From Bacillota bacterium (GTDB lineage Bacteria; Bacillota; Clostridia; Lachnospirales; Lachnospiraceae), in the NCBI GenBank assembly GCA_017861355.1, contig JAGFXQ010000235.1, positions 1 through 5,688 of the forward strand: DNA of 5,688 bases, written 5' to 3'. This document shows, one piece after another, positions 1-5,538 of the stretch. The first letter of the stretch is position 1; each line of letters begins with the position of its first letter. The notes under the pieces are model-generated. The model worked only from the letters and a program-made list of their open reading frames with translations, was not told the DNA's origin and ran no database searches. A program made the position numbers and the translations under genes.

Positions 1-324
1 CTTCGAGCGATGGAGGGAGATTCGAATATTTCCTTGAAATCACTGAAGGTTGACGGAGGTGCTTGTGCAAACCGTTTCTTAATGCAGTTTCAAGCAGATA
101 TTCTGAATACCGAGGTTCACAAGCCGGAATGTATTGAAACTACGGCATTAGGTGCAGCTTATCTTGCAGGTCTTGCTGTCGGCTTCTGGAAGGATCAAGA
201 GGAAATCAAGGCAAATTGGGCTTTGGCAGAGACATATCGCCCGAATATGACACAGGAGAAGAGAGATAGCTTACTCGCCGGCTGGTGGAAGGCCGTGAAG
301 CGTTCCTTCGCCTGGGAAGATTAA
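1..324 (+). CDS. glpK: Glycerol kinase, C-terminal part (5' end outside window)
   Basis: This is the last 107 codons of an FGGY-family carbohydrate kinase; the frame is open from base 1, so the gene begins upstream of the window. Glycerol kinase uses ATP to phosphorylate glycerol to sn-glycerol 3-phosphate in the cytosol, feeding glycerol catabolism and lipid synthesis. The sequence shows the highly conserved C-terminal block LKSLKVDGGACANRFLMQFQ, then ADIL, then the ETTALGAAYLAGLAVGFW segment of the second actin-like domain, and ends in the usual KRSFAWED-type tail, so the 3' end is complete. Other FGGY kinases (xylulose, gluconate) have different C-terminal blocks, so the glycerol kinase call is firm despite truncation. 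The stop is 15 bases before the rhomboid start, with no terminator between, which suggests co-transcription. The catalytic N-terminal half and any regulatory histidine cannot be judged here. Confidence 0.95.
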   Translation, partial: LRAMEGDSNISLKSLKVDGGACANRFLMQFQADILNTEVHKPECIETTALGAAYLAGLAVGFWKDQEEIKANWALAETYRPNMTQEKRDSLLAGWWKAVKRSFAWED

Positions 325-339
325 GAAAAGGATAATAGA

Positions 340-1482
340 ATGATTGAAGAGAGACTGGAACAGACCTTTACCAATCTGGGATATCGAAGACTGAACTCGA
401 ATGCAGCAGGAATTTATCTGTATTATTTGGAAGGGACCGCTGAGCTTACAGTGGTATCTGTAGTTCATGCCATTACCGGAAATGAACTGGTGAAGGAGCA
501 ATACGAGAATATACTGGAGCAGATTAAGAATAATTTTACAAGCTCCTATCCATATCAAATACGCTTGCTTAGTCTCATCCTCACTACGGCGGCGGACAAG
601 GTGAAGCAGCTTAGCACCGAGAGTAGAGAGGGTGAGCATTGGATCCTCGATCTCAGCAATAACCGGCTGATCATCTATGAAATGGTTTCGAATGAGTTTC
701 AGTCCATACGTATGAGTATCGAGGATTTGCTGATCGAGGAAGAACGACTAAGACAGGTGTATCAGGAGCCCATCCGAAGTGCAGAGAATCCCGGTTCGAT
801 GGGTTACGGCTCCGGGCAGTCCGGATTAAGACAGAACCGCTTGGGATATAAGATATTCACTTTGGTGAACACACTGATTATCTTAGTTAATATCATAGTG
901 TTCCTTCTGACTCACTATGCTCCGATTTACGGTGGATGGGATCAGATGCTCACGAAAGGCGCCTTATCCTGGTATTATGTATTAACAGAAAAGGAGTATT
1001 ACCGACTATTGACCTCCATGTTCATGCATTCGGATTTTAGCCATATTTTTAATAATATGCTGGTGCTCTTCTTTGTTGGAGATAATCTGGAGAGGGCAGT
1101 AGGGAAATACCGATATCTTTTTCTTTATTTTGGAACAGGAATTCTTGCAGGGATTACCTCCATCAGTTATAATATGTGGAATGAAGGCGGTCTGTACCTT
1201 ATGGGAGAGAGCACATTCTCCATCGGTGCTTCCGGTGCAATCTTCGGAGTAGTCGGTGCGATGTTTTATATCGTAGCCATCAACCGTGGAAGATTAGAGG
1301 ATATCAATACAAGGCAGATGGTACTGTTTGTTGTTTTCAGCCTCTATGGTGGGCTGGCAAACACACAGATTGATCAGGCAGCTCATGTCGGTGGATTTCT
1401 GGCAGGGATCCTGTTGGCAGCCATAGTATACCGGAGACCCAAGAGAAGAATTACAGTTGAACAACCGTTTACGGTTTCATAG
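340..1482 (+). CDS. Rhomboid family intramembrane serine protease with large soluble N-terminal domain
   Basis: This 380-residue membrane protein should cleave other membrane proteins within or near the bilayer. Residues 1 to about 165 are soluble and presumably cytosolic; residues 170-365 form the six-helix rhomboid core. Visible active-site features are the helix-2 motif HIFNN (His235 and Asn239, the oxyanion-side His and Asn), the catalytic serine in GASGA (Ser298) and the catalytic histidine in AAHVGG (His349). The block RLLTSMFMHSDFSHIFNNM is typical of the family. The tail after the last helix is arginine/lysine rich (YRRPKRR), fitting a cytosolic C-terminus. The start at 340 is supported by AAAAGGA at 326-332, seven bases upstream. 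With all catalytic residues present it is probably active. The N-terminal region has a WILDLSNNRLIIYE stretch (101-114) but I cannot assign a fold. Bacillus GluP also has an N-terminal cytosolic domain, but equivalence is not shown. The substrate is unknown; it sits 15 bases after glpK, with no evident functional link. Confidence 0.95.
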   Translation: MIEERLEQTFTNLGYRRLNSNAAGIYLYYLEGTAELTVVSVVHAITGNELVKEQYENILEQIKNNFTSSYPYQIRLLSLILTTAADKVKQLSTESREGEHWILDLSNNRLIIYEMVSNEFQSIRMSIEDLLIEEERLRQVYQEPIRSAENPGSMGYGSGQSGLRQNRLGYKIFTLVNTLIILVNIIVFLLTHYAPIYGGWDQMLTKGALSWYYVLTEKEYYRLLTSMFMHSDFSHIFNNMLVLFFVGDNLERAVGKYRYLFLYFGTGILAGITSISYNMWNEGGLYLMGESTFSIGASGAIFGVVGAMFYIVAINRGRLEDINTRQMVLFVVFSLYGGLANTQIDQAAHVGGFLAGILLAAIVYRRPKRRITVEQPFTVS

Positions 1483-1490
1483 AATTATCC

Positions 1491-1519
1491 TTGACATACG
1501 AGATTGGAAATAAAATCAT
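1491..1519 (+). promoter_or_regulatory. Candidate sigma-A promoter for the flavodoxin-SCP2 gene
   Basis: A perfect TTGACA lies at 1491-1496 and, after 17 bases, AATCAT at 1514-1519 matches the -10 consensus at four of six positions. The site is in the 63-base gap between the rhomboid stop and the next start, and no terminator hairpin is visible in the gap. The downstream gene could therefore be both read through from glpK-rhomboid and started here. The -10 is weak, so this is a candidate only. Confidence 0.4.
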
Positions 1520-1545
1520 AGATACAGCAGAAGAGAGGTTATTGC

Positions 1546-2547
1546 ATGAAAATTAATATCTATTACGGTGGAAGAGGATTAATCGAGGATCCAACGCTTT
1601 ATGTAATAAGTAAGCTGACTACAGTACTCGAGGAGCTTCGTGTGCAGGTTACCAGATACAATCTGTATGAAGAAAAGAATGCAATTTCGATGCTCCCCAA
1701 GACCTTAAAGGAAGCCGATGGTGTAATCCTTGCAACCACAGTGGAGTGGTTCGGAATCGGTGGGCTGATGCAGCAATTTCTGGATGCTTGTTGGCTCTAT
1801 GCAGATAAGGACAGGATCAGCAAGATCTATATGCTTCCTGTAGCAATTGCAACCACCTACGGAGAGAGGGATGCAGAGCTGTATATGATCAAGGCATGGG
1901 AGATCCTGGGCGGTCTTCCGGTCAGCGGCTTCGGAGCCTATATTGATGACCATGTGGAATTCGAGACAAATAAAGACTATGCGGATATTATTGAGAAGAA
2001 AGCAGAGGTATTCTATCGTACCATTCATCAGAAGACAAAGTCACTTCCCACCAGTAATACAGCAATCAAACAGAATGTTCTTCGCAGCTCTTCGATCTCA
2101 CTCACACCACAGGAAAGCGAACAACTGTCTGTCTATGTATCGGATGATACCTATGTGAAGAAGCAGAAGGAAGACATCGAGGAGCTGACTCAGCTGTTCA
2201 AAGAAATGCTGGATACCAACAGTGATGGGGAAGGCGGTCAGGAGTTCATAAAGAATCTGAAGGATAACTTCCACCCGCTGGATGATTTTACGGCGTCTTA
2301 CTCGATTGCGTTATCTGACACCAAGAAGAATCTCGTGGTAGAGATTAATAATAAGCGGATGAAATGCTATTATGGTGAGAAAGCAGATGCAGATGTAATC
2401 GCAAAAACCACCCATGTGGTAATGAATAAATTAGTTCTCGGAAGAATTACCTTCCAAGGGGCTTTCATGTCAGGGGAGCTTACGGCAAAGGGAAACTTTA
2501 AGACGCTTCGGACCTTTGATCAGGTATTCCAGTTCAATATTCTCTGA
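1546..2547 (+). CDS. Two-domain protein: flavodoxin/NAD(P)H-dependent FMN reductase-like fold plus SCP2-like domain
   Basis: This 333-residue protein has no signal peptide or membrane helix and should be cytosolic. Residues 1-160 resemble the flavodoxin-like fold of NAD(P)H-dependent FMN reductases: an opening strand MKINIYYGG, a central strand ADGVILATTVEWFGIGG (57-73) at the position where these reductases contact the flavin, followed by LMQQFLDACW, which matches the helix of the family. Residues about 165-230 are a polar linker with a charged helix (KKQKEDIEELTQLFKEML). Residues 233-330 look like an SCP2 sterol-carrier domain, with a core of NLVVEINNKRMKCYYGEKADADV and the ending FMSGELTAKGNFKTLRTF, typical of lipid-binding SCP2 folds. 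I infer an oxidoreductase acting on, or sensing, a hydrophobic ligand; no substrate can be named. The first loop lacks a clear classical flavodoxin phosphate-binding TxTGxT motif, so FMN binding is likely but unproven. The start has GAGAGG at 1533-1538, seven bases upstream. A hairpin at 2596-2620 follows. Confidence 0.8.
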   Translation: MKINIYYGGRGLIEDPTLYVISKLTTVLEELRVQVTRYNLYEEKNAISMLPKTLKEADGVILATTVEWFGIGGLMQQFLDACWLYADKDRISKIYMLPVAIATTYGERDAELYMIKAWEILGGLPVSGFGAYIDDHVEFETNKDYADIIEKKAEVFYRTIHQKTKSLPTSNTAIKQNVLRSSSISLTPQESEQLSVYVSDDTYVKKQKEDIEELTQLFKEMLDTNSDGEGGQEFIKNLKDNFHPLDDFTASYSIALSDTKKNLVVEINNKRMKCYYGEKADADVIAKTTHVVMNKLVLGRITFQGAFMSGELTAKGNFKTLRTFDQVFQFNIL

Positions 2548-2595
2548 AGAATCGGAAGATTCCAGTGAGACAGGTAAGGGATATCAGAAATGCAA

Positions 2596-2620
2596 AAGGG
2601 CTGTCGTAATGACGGCCCTT
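2596..2620. terminator. Bidirectional intrinsic terminator between convergent genes
   Basis: Arms AAGGGCTGTC (2596-2605) and GACGGCCCTT (2611-2620) pair over 10 bp with one G-T wobble and enclose a five-base loop GTAAT. Read on the minus strand the stem is followed by TTGCATTTC; read on the plus strand by CGAATATATG. Neither is a perfect T-tract and the minus direction is the better. It lies 49 bases after the flavodoxin-SCP2 stop and 79 bases beyond the histidine kinase stop, so it probably serves both genes. Confidence 0.65.
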
Positions 2621-2698
2621 CGAATATATGTTGCGAAGCTAGCATCTCTGGTCACAAAACACGTAAGGTTTAGCTTAACAATCAATTTTGAAAATTCT

Positions 2699-3451
2699 TT
2701 ATTCGGGTAGCAAAACAGTAAAGGTGGTTAGCTCCTCGTTGGAGGTAACACTGATACTGCCATAATGCAGATCAATTACCTTTCTGGCAAGAGCAAGACC
2801 GACTCCGGTACCACCCTTTTTATAAGTGACAAAGGGCTGAAAGATACTTTCCAGTGCAGCTTCCGGAATGGGCTGACCGTTGTTACTTAAAGTAATACAC
2901 AGCTTTGCAGGGGAACCGGCTTCCCCCGGAAGAAGAGAGTATTCAATATGTACGAAGTCTCCGGGCTTCGTCGCCTCGAAGGCATTCTTGATCATGTTGG
3001 TAAAGACCTGCTTCAGCTTACCACCGTCACAGTGATAATTGCGGAAGACAGCTTCGCAGCCTGGAGCAACAGTCATCGTCAGATCAATCTCCTGCGTGAT
3101 AGCCTGTGGCATAAAGTTGCTGATGATATTCTCCATCAGAGTGACCAGATCCTGATCCTCTTTGTTAAGCAAGGTGGTATTATTGAGCATGGAGGCATCC
3201 TGCATGAGACGCTCCATATCATCTACCAGCTCCTGAACCTGATCCCAATATTTATAATCCTTAACATCGGGGTGCTTCATCTCAATATATTGTATTGTAC
3301 CTTTGAGCAGGGCAAGTGGGTTACGTAGCTCATGTACGAACATCGATGTGGTTTTCTTGTTGGCAACTGTAATGGTTTGGATGATGTTTTCAAGTTCGGG
3401 ATTTGCTTTAATCATGTTGGCCAGTGTGTCGTTATTGAATTCGGATAACAT
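2699..3451 (-). CDS. Soluble orphan sensor histidine kinase
   Basis: This 250-residue protein has a kinase core but no membrane helix and no recognisable PAS, GAF or HAMP domain. The order is: short N-terminal helical region (1-30), HisKA dimerisation helix with the H-box FVHELRNPL (phospho-acceptor His40, then Glu41, Asn44, Pro45), and an ATPase domain with N-box NMIKNAFEA (Asn152, Asn156), a G1 region LSNNGQPIPE (188-197), F-box IFQPFV (203-208) and G2 box GGTGVGLA (213-220). The G1 box has Asn where many kinases have the adenine-contacting Asp. I place the start at 3451, because AAAAGGGGG lies seven bases upstream; the frame continues 12 codons further up to an ATG at 3487 without a comparable ribosome site. 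No response regulator gene is adjacent. Orphan soluble kinases with this layout in spore-forming Clostridia often act on Spo0A; for this protein that is inference only. It diverges from the HIT gene, and its end faces the terminator at 2596-2620. Confidence 0.88.
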   Translation of the reverse strand: MLSEFNNDTLANMIKANPELENIIQTITVANKKTTSMFVHELRNPLALLKGTIQYIEMKHPDVKDYKYWDQVQELVDDMERLMQDASMLNNTTLLNKEDQDLVTLMENIISNFMPQAITQEIDLTMTVAPGCEAVFRNYHCDGGKLKQVFTNMIKNAFEATKPGDFVHIEYSLLPGEAGSPAKLCITLSNNGQPIPEAALESIFQPFVTYKKGGTGVGLALARKVIDLHYGSISVTSNEELTTFTVLLPE

Positions 3452-3458
3452 TTTATAT

Positions 3459-3467
3459 CCCCCTTTT
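3459..3467 (-). promoter_or_regulatory. Ribosome binding site that fixes the kinase start
   Basis: On the minus strand AAAAGGGGG ends seven bases before the ATG at 3451. It lies inside the longer open frame that begins at 3487, so it argues for the shorter 250-residue product. Confidence 0.8.
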
Positions 3468-3534
3468 GTATGACGTTTGACATTCAAATCGTAATTTAGA
3501 AAAATTTAGTGGTCTGAATCGTGTCACTAATATC

Positions 3535-3540
3535 TATAAT
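3535..3540 (+). promoter_or_regulatory. Candidate -10 box of the HIT gene promoter
   Basis: A perfect TATAAT lies about 65 bases before the HIT start codon. No convincing -35 hexamer is found 16-18 bases upstream and there is no TG extension, so it is either a weak or activator-dependent promoter or a chance match in AT-rich DNA. Confidence 0.35.
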
Positions 3541-3567
3541 AATATCAAATTTTGGAAAATATTACAA
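3539..3567 (-). promoter_or_regulatory. Candidate promoter of the histidine kinase gene
   Basis: On the minus strand TTGTAA (3567-3562, four of six matches to the -35 consensus) is followed after exactly 17 bases by TATTAT (3544-3539, five of six matches to the -10). It would give a leader of about 80 bases. It overlaps the candidate -10 of the divergent HIT gene, so the two may interfere with each other. Confidence 0.45.
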
Positions 3568-3592
3568 TAAAAAGAATGAAACAGCAATCGAC

Positions 3593-3599
3593 AAGGAGG
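3593..3599 (+). promoter_or_regulatory. Ribosome binding site that fixes the HIT start
   Basis: A full AAGGAGG stands six bases before the ATG at 3606. In-frame upstream starts, TTG at 3552 and ATG at 3576, have nothing similar, so this site decides the start. Confidence 0.9.
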
Positions 3600-3605
3600 A
3601 GCTTT

Positions 3606-4022
3606 ATGCAAAACAATTGTATTTTTTGCAGAATTATCGCAGGGGAGATTCCCTCTGCAACCATTTATGAGGATGAGGATTTTAAGGCGATTATGGATAT
3701 CTCACCGGCAGCGAAGGGCCATACGATCCTCCTGTCAAAGAAGCACTACGCGAACCTCTATGAGTTGAGTGATGATACTGCAGCAAAAGCATTATTGGTA
3801 GCTCGCAAGGTGGCAAAAGCAATTCAGGCGGAACTGGGCTGTGATGGTATCAATCTGCTTCAGAATAACGGGGAAGCAGCAGGGCAGACCATATTCCACT
3901 TCCATATACATCTCATTCCCAGATATCACGAGGATCACGTAAATATTCCTTGGACCCATGGGAGTTATGGTGATGGTGAGGCAGCCGCTCTTGCAGCAGC
4001 GATCGCTTCCAAGATAGAATAA
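3606..4022 (+). CDS. HIT family (histidine triad) nucleotide-binding hydrolase
   Basis: This 138-residue cytosolic protein belongs to the HIT superfamily, whose Hint-like members hydrolyse nucleoside phosphoramidates and related nucleotide conjugates. The N-terminus CIFCRIIAGEIPSATIYED is characteristic. The active-site triad is seen in FHFHIHLIPR: His98, His100 and His102, with His102 the expected nucleophile. Cys5 and Cys8 form a CxxC that, with His47 and His98, is the expected zinc site of this bacterial subgroup. The conserved AKGHTILLSKKH segment (36-47) and LLQNNGEAAGQ (84-94) are present. Length and start match the family; the 18 extra codons reachable upstream (from 3552) are charged, unlike the family, and are excluded by the AAGGAGG site. 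The cellular substrate is unknown, as for most bacterial HIT proteins. It is probably a single-gene unit, diverging from the kinase and converging on murG, with the long hairpin at 4032-4091 just after the stop. Confidence 0.95.
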   Translation: MQNNCIFCRIIAGEIPSATIYEDEDFKAIMDISPAAKGHTILLSKKHYANLYELSDDTAAKALLVARKVAKAIQAELGCDGINLLQNNGEAAGQTIFHFHIHLIPRYHEDHVNIPWTHGSYGDGEAAALAAAIASKIE

Positions 4023-4031
4023 GCAATAAAA

Positions 4032-4091
4032 TAGCCCCTTATGGTCAAAGCCTTGAAGTGAAGATATGTCAGGCAGTGACCGAAGGGGCTA
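4032..4091. terminator. Long bulged hairpin, probable bidirectional terminator of HIT and murG
   Basis: The outer arms TAGCCCCTT (4032-4040) and AAGGGGCTA (4083-4091) pair perfectly over 9 bp. Inside, after a small asymmetric bulge, GGTCA (4043-4047) pairs with TGACC (4077-4081), and GCCT (4050-4053) with AGGC (4071-4074), leaving a loop of 17 bases. Read on the minus strand the stem is followed by TTTTATTG, a usable T-tract, so it fits best as the murG terminator. On the plus strand it is followed by ATTATTTACG and could weakly stop HIT transcription. The size is unusual for a simple terminator. Confidence 0.65.
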
Positions 4092-4106
4092 ATTATTTAC
4101 GATAAT

Positions 4107-4149
4107 GATTTATTATTTCACTTGTATATTCAAAGTGAAATGATGAATT
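4107..4149 (+). repeat. AT-rich inverted repeat (hairpin) between HIT and murG ends
   Basis: ATTTCACTT (4115-4123) and AAGTGAAAT (4133-4141) are perfect 9-bp inverted arms around a nine-base loop. If G-U pairs are allowed, the plus-strand RNA can extend the stem outwards to 4107 and 4149, about 17 bp in all. On the minus strand the wobble pairs become A-C mismatches, so the long form exists only in plus-strand RNA. No T-tract follows directly. It ends 4 bases before the murG stop codon. Its role is unknown; it may protect a 3' end or act as a second stop for HIT transcripts. Confidence 0.5.
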
Positions 4150-4152
4150 TGA

Positions 4153-5217
4153 CTACTTTGAGTTCTCTTTAATCAGATTTAAGATAGTATCGATTGAGTT
4201 ATTAAGATCACTCTGATTCATGGAATCAATATAGCTCTGCTTTTGATCCAGAACTATTTTAATCGCTTCGAGAAGTTTTGCGATACTTAAATCTTCCTCA
4301 GTCAGTAGATAGGAATATCCCTGGCGTTCGAAGGATTCTGCATTCAGAATCTGATCACCACGGCTGGCCTTTGCCGATAAAGGAATTAGTATATTCGGCT
4401 TACGTAGAGCAAGTATCTCGCAGATTGCATTTGCACCCGCTCTAGAGATGATAAGATCGGAAGCGGCGAACAGATCACTTAACTCCGCGCGGATATATTC
4501 GAACTGTACGTATCCGGCGGTATCGCCCAGCCGTTCATCCAGGTTACCCTTGCCACAGAGATGAATCACCTGGAAATCGCGAAGCAGTGTCGGCAGCATA
4601 CCACGAATGGTCTCATTGATAATTCGTGAGCCGGTGCTTCCACCGATGACCATCAATACAGGTTTATTCACGGTAAACCCACAGAAATCAAGACCACGCA
4701 GTTTATTACCGGAGAATAGTTCCTTGCGGATCGGAGTACCGGTCAAGACAGCCTTACCTTCGGGAAGGAATTTGAGCGTCTCCGGAAAGTTGACACAGAT
4801 CTTGGAAGCGGAGGGAAGAGCCAGCTTGTTCGCCAGACCCGGAGTCATATCGGATTCGTGAACAATGACCGGAATCTTAAAGCTTTTCGCTGCCATTACC
4901 ACGGGCACGGTCACAAAACCGCCCTTAGAAAACACGATATCCGGTTTTAATTCCTTCAGTACCTTACGTGCCTCCAGATAGCCCTTCACAACCTTGAAGG
5001 GATCGGAAAAGTTCTTAGGGTCAAAGTATCTTCTTAATTTACCGGAGGATATGCCATGATATGGTATGTTATATTCTTCTATGAGCTTACGCTCGATTCC
5101 CTGATAGGAACCAATGTACTGAATGTCATAGCCTTCCTGTTTTAATCCAGGAAGTAGTGCGATGCAAGGTGTTACATGCCCCGCGGTTCCTCCACCGGTT
5201 AATACGATACGTTTCAT
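4153..5217 (-). CDS. murG: MurG: UDP-GlcNAc:undecaprenyl-pyrophosphoryl-MurNAc-pentapeptide GlcNAc transferase
   Basis: MurG transfers N-acetylglucosamine from UDP-GlcNAc to lipid I, making lipid II on the inner face of the cytoplasmic membrane, the last cytosolic step of peptidoglycan precursor synthesis. The 354-residue product is of normal length. It shows the GT-B pattern: G-loop 1 LTGGGTAGHVTP (6-17, with the key His14), G-loop 2 SKGGFVTVP (97-105), the conserved HESDMTPGLANKLAL (120-134) in its Gram-positive form, and, in the UDP-sugar-binding domain, IGGSTGS (191-197), SRAGANAICE (258-267, donor-contacting Glu267) and DQILNAE (288-294). I chose the start at 5217 because GGAGG lies eight bases upstream and MKRIVLTGGGT is the usual N-terminus; an ATG five codons further up (5232) has no spaced ribosome site. 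The gene is outside any visible division/cell-wall cluster; its only partner is the TSCPD gene 2 bases upstream. A second MurG paralogue elsewhere in the genome cannot be excluded. Confidence 0.94.
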   Translation of the reverse strand: MKRIVLTGGGTAGHVTPCIALLPGLKQEGYDIQYIGSYQGIERKLIEEYNIPYHGISSGKLRRYFDPKNFSDPFKVVKGYLEARKVLKELKPDIVFSKGGFVTVPVVMAAKSFKIPVIVHESDMTPGLANKLALPSASKICVNFPETLKFLPEGKAVLTGTPIRKELFSGNKLRGLDFCGFTVNKPVLMVIGGSTGSRIINETIRGMLPTLLRDFQVIHLCGKGNLDERLGDTAGYVQFEYIRAELSDLFAASDLIISRAGANAICEILALRKPNILIPLSAKASRGDQILNAESFERQGYSYLLTEEDLSIAKLLEAIKIVLDQKQSYIDSMNQSDLNNSIDTILNLIKENSK

Positions 5218-5219
5218 TC

Positions 5220-5465
5220 TTAGGACCTCCATTCCTTTAAAGCCTTAGCTAATTGATCCGGACAGGAGGTGGATCGATGATCGCAGGTTACACCTTCTAA
5301 TTTGCGGATCACATCATCTACACTCATACCGACAGCCAGCTTAGAGATTCCATTGGCATTACCGTTGCAGCCGCCTTTAAAATTAAGTGCAGTGATTGTA
5401 TTGGTGTTCTCGTCTATCTCAAAATTGATTTCGCGGCTACATACGCCTGAAGTTTTATAAGTCAT
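5220..5465 (-). CDS. TSCPD domain-containing protein, four-cysteine type (TIGR03905-like)
   Basis: This 81-residue cytosolic protein carries the signature TSCPDQLAKAL (66-76) that names the TSCPD domain, and four cysteines (Cys9, Cys33, Cys61, Cys68) in the spacing of the four-Cys small family. Related domains occur at the C-terminus of some ribonucleotide reductases. The family has no established function; the cysteines suggest metal binding or redox chemistry, which is inference. Other conserved parts are the start MTYKTSGVCSREI, the middle FKGGCNGNANGISKL and GMSVDDVIRKLEG. I place the start at 5465, since AAAGGA lies six bases upstream and the family begins MxYxTxGVCS. The frame stays open further upstream to 5654, but that extension covers the leader and its hairpin and is not protein-like. 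The stop is 2 bases before the murG ATG, so the two genes are almost certainly co-translated. Confidence 0.9.
   Translation of the reverse strand: MTYKTSGVCSREINFEIDENTNTITALNFKGGCNGNANGISKLAVGMSVDDVIRKLEGVTCDHRSTSCPDQLAKALKEWRS
5226..5230 (-). promoter_or_regulatory. Ribosome binding site that fixes the murG start
   Basis: On the minus strand GGAGG stands eight bases before the ATG at 5217 and lies inside the last codons of the TSCPD gene. It supports translation of murG coupled to the upstream gene and decides against the ATG at 5232. Confidence 0.75.
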
Positions 5466-5471
5466 GTTTAA

Positions 5472-5477
5472 TCCTTT
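5472..5477 (-). promoter_or_regulatory. Ribosome binding site that fixes the TSCPD start
   Basis: On the minus strand AAAGGA lies six bases before the ATG at 5465. The alternative long frame from 5654 has no comparable site in a useful position. Confidence 0.7.
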
Positions 5478-5506
5478 CCAAACCTTACGCGATCTAATCA
5501 GATACC

Positions 5507-5538
5507 AAAAAATTAGAATGACCGGATTGGTCTCATTC
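5507..5538 (-). terminator. Candidate leader terminator (attenuator) upstream of TSCPD-murG
   Basis: Read on the minus strand, GAAT (5538-5535) and GACC (5532-5529), separated by a two-base GA bulge, pair with GGTC (5523-5520) and ATTC (5519-5516) around the loop AATCC. Three bases later comes TTTTTT (5512-5507). This is the layout of an intrinsic terminator about 40 bases before the TSCPD start. A competing pairing, CCGGA (5541-5537) with TCCGG (5526-5522), uses the same bases and would block the terminator. It could instead be the end of an upstream transcript if the promoter at 5653-5681 is not real. Confidence 0.5.

Noticed and set aside
271..639. Minus-strand open frame of 122 codons across the glpK end and rhomboid start
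   Set aside because: It is antisense to two well-supported genes and shows no ribosome site or family resemblance.
2549..2562. Small hairpin GAATC-GGAA-GATTC just after the flavodoxin-SCP2 stop
   Set aside because: The stem is only 5 bp with no T-tract; the hairpin at 2596-2620 is a better terminator.
2636..2676. AAGCTA/TAGCTT inverted arms between the terminator and the kinase stop
   Set aside because: Six-base arms 29 bases apart in AT-rich DNA are expected by chance, and no further pairing supports them.
2516..2710. Plus-strand frame of 64 codons across the end of flavodoxin-SCP2 and the terminator
   Set aside because: It runs through the terminator hairpin into the end of the kinase gene on the other strand, has no ribosome site and gives a product of no recognisable kind.
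2948..3328. Plus-strand open frame of 126 codons inside the kinase gene
   Set aside because: It is antisense to the conserved kinase coding sequence, has no ribosome site and its product resembles nothing; it is a shadow frame.
3552..3605. Longer HIT protein starting at TTG 3552 or ATG 3576
   Set aside because: The AAGGAGG at 3593-3599 is correctly spaced for ATG 3606, and the family N-terminus begins just before CIFC.
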